The notes under the pieces: model-generated
Told to the model about the DNA's origin: nothing
Databases searched by the model: none
What the model saw: the letters and a program-made list of their open reading frames with translations, nothing else
From: an uncultured Lachnospiraceae bacterium
GTDB lineage: Bacteria; Bacillota; Clostridia; Lachnospirales; Lachnospiraceae
Direction: 5' to 3'
Assembly: GCA_910583605.1 (NCBI GenBank)
Contig: CAJTXN010000015.1
Coordinates: 1 to 64,000 of the forward strand
DNA: 64,000 nt
Shown: piece after piece, positions 62,820-64,000 of the stretch
Layout of the letters: every line of letters starts with the position of its first letter
Position numbering within the stretch: the stretch's first letter is position 1
Program-made: the position numbers and the translations under genes

Positions 62820-64000
62820 ATGCAGAATAAAAAACAATTGGGAGGACTGGATTATTTCAGGATAGCGGCAGCCTGTCTGGTCATTGCTATCCATACGGCG
62901 CCCATGTCTTCTTTTTCTAATGAAGCAGATTTTATATTAACCGGAATTATTGCCAGGGTGGCAGTACCGTTTTTCTTTATGGTAACGGGACAGTTTCTGT
63001 TACCTGCGTATCTGTTTGAAAAAAAGACCGACAGGGGTCCGCTGTTCCGGTTTATCCGGAAGACGCTGATACTTTACGGATTTGCTACTGTATTGTATAT
63101 TCCGGCAAACATTTATGCGGGACACTGGAAAAATATAGGAGCGACAGAATCATTTCGTTTATTGATTTTTGACGGAACGTTTTATCATTTATGGTATCTG
63201 CCGGCTTTGGTAACGGCAGCCTGTCTGATTGCTCTTCTGTCACGAAAACTGTCATTTCATTCCGTTTTCGGCATTGGAATGTTACTGTATCTGGTGGGAT
63301 TATTCGGGGACAGTTATTTTGGAGTGATTCGGAACGTACCTGTAATATCTTCCATATATGAAGGAATGTTTTCCGTGTTTTCCTATACAAGGAACGGCCT
63401 GTTTTTTGCGCCGGTTTTTCTTATCATGGGTGCATGGATCGGACATACCCGGCTGCTTTGGAAAAGAAATGCAGTGGCGGCAGGTCTGGCAGTCTCGCTG
63501 ATCTTAATGCTGGCAGAAGGAATGTTGCTTCATCATTTTAAATTGCAGCGGCATGACAGTATGTACCTGTCCCTGCTGCCATGTATGTTCTTTTTATATC
63601 TTTTTATCGCCTCTTTCCGTTTGAAACCGAATCCGTTGCTGCGAAAAACGGCAACCTGGATGTATCTGATTCATCCGGCGGTCATAATTCTGGTACGGGG
63701 AGCAGCAAAAGCAGTCCGCCTTACCGAAGTACTGGTCAATAACAGTCTGCTTCATTTTCTGACAGTCTGTATCTGTTCCGCAATGATTGCTGTGCTTATT
63801 GTGTTTATGATCAGAGGAACGGGAGGAAATCATATACACAGGGGACGGGCATGGATAGAGATTAGCCGTGAAAACCTGAGGCATAATGTTTCGGAACTGA
63901 AAAAATGCCTTTCTGAGAACGGCAGGCTTATGGCGGTGGTAAAAGCAAATGCGTACGGTCATGGAGCCGTTCTGGTTTCAAAGGAATTAAATATCGTGGG
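62820..64000 (+). CDS. vanT: VanT-type membrane serine racemase (3' truncated by the window)
   Basis: The visible 393 residues comprise an acyltransferase-3-like membrane domain (1-335, about ten helices, opening LDYFRIAAACLVIAIHTAPM) joined to the start of an alanine-racemase-type domain (from about 345, GRAWIEISRENLRHNVSELK) with the PLP Lys375 in AVVKANAYGHG. This two-domain fusion is the hallmark of VanT, which makes D-Ser for the ligase. It starts 33 bp after the ligase gene with GGAGGGAATTA as ribosome site, so both are in one operon. The rest of the racemase, including the second catalytic residue, lies beyond 64000. There is no vanXY gene between ligase and racemase. Confidence 0.9.
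   Translation, partial: MQNKKQLGGLDYFRIAAACLVIAIHTAPMSSFSNEADFILTGIIARVAVPFFFMVTGQFLLPAYLFEKKTDRGPLFRFIRKTLILYGFATVLYIPANIYAGHWKNIGATESFRLLIFDGTFYHLWYLPALVTAACLIALLSRKLSFHSVFGIGMLLYLVGLFGDSYFGVIRNVPVISSIYEGMFSVFSYTRNGLFFAPVFLIMGAWIGHTRLLWKRNAVAAGLAVSLILMLAEGMLLHHFKLQRHDSMYLSLLPCMFFLYLFIASFRLKPNPLLRKTATWMYLIHPAVIILVRGAAKAVRLTEVLVNNSLLHFLTVCICSAMIAVLIVFMIRGTGGNHIHRGRAWIEISRENLRHNVSELKKCLSENGRLMAVVKANAYGHGAVLVSKELNIV

Overview
The window is 64 kb of a Gram-positive chromosome, most likely a Lachnospiraceae-type gut clostridium. This is inferred from moderately AT-rich DNA, strong GGAGG ribosome sites, DUF4317/DUF4364 proteins, AddAB instead of RecBCD, a CnaB/SpaA surface protein with a sorting tail, and a chromosomal VanG-type cluster. 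I see no rRNA or tRNA gene. Most of the window is dense chromosome backbone, with three accessory patches.

Layout. 1-2.8 kb is an accessory patch: a Xer-like tyrosine recombinase, a frameshifted metallophosphoesterase, a YefM/ParE-type toxin-antitoxin pair and a gene remnant. 2.8-5.1 kb holds a split chromate-type transporter with a divergent LysR regulator. 5.2-11.7 kb has small unknown genes, SfsA, a DUF4317 protein, a MraY-like transferase, an MBL hydrolase, NudC and a TetR regulator. 11.9-19.6 kb has glycogen branching enzyme, then an EAL phosphodiesterase with a dead GGDEF domain overlapping an HD-GYP protein, then a sortase-anchored adhesin. 19.6-22.8 kb is a minus-strand CYTH / intracellular amylase / AraC operon. 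A cloverleaf-shaped repeat with its own promoter sits at 22.9-23.1 kb, before a DJ-1 protein and a lipoprotein.

24.7-31.1 kb is a proteostasis block: trigger factor, ClpP, ClpX, Lon and the GTPase EngB. 31.1-36.5 kb has a DUF4364 protein, a radical SAM protein, malic enzyme, NAD synthetase and a membrane-anchored protein with a decayed FMN-binding-like fold. 36.6-45 kb is addB-addA followed by an S66 peptidase. 45.2-46.1 kb is a second accessory patch: an orphan CRISPR remnant (three perfect repeats and one degenerate) and a zinc-ribbon gene broken by a stop codon. 46.2-53.6 kb is a signalling and transport island: response regulator, histidine kinase, lipoprotein, ABC ATPase, ABC permease and an ECF-like sigma factor. 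53.7-59.7 kb has a TIGR01440 protein, a DUF434 protein, a SecB-like protein, an ABC exporter and two PLP aminotransferases.

59.7-64.0 kb is a VanG-type glycopeptide-resistance-like cluster: VanR, VanS, a promoter with OmpR-type direct repeats followed at once by an intrinsic terminator, a D-Ala-D-Ser ligase, and a VanT serine racemase that runs off the window. No vanXY gene lies between ligase and racemase. The points most worth follow-up are the cloverleaf repeat, the van promoter-terminator arrangement, the two-component/lipoprotein/ABC/sigma island, the c-di-GMP/adhesin block and the orphan CRISPR array.
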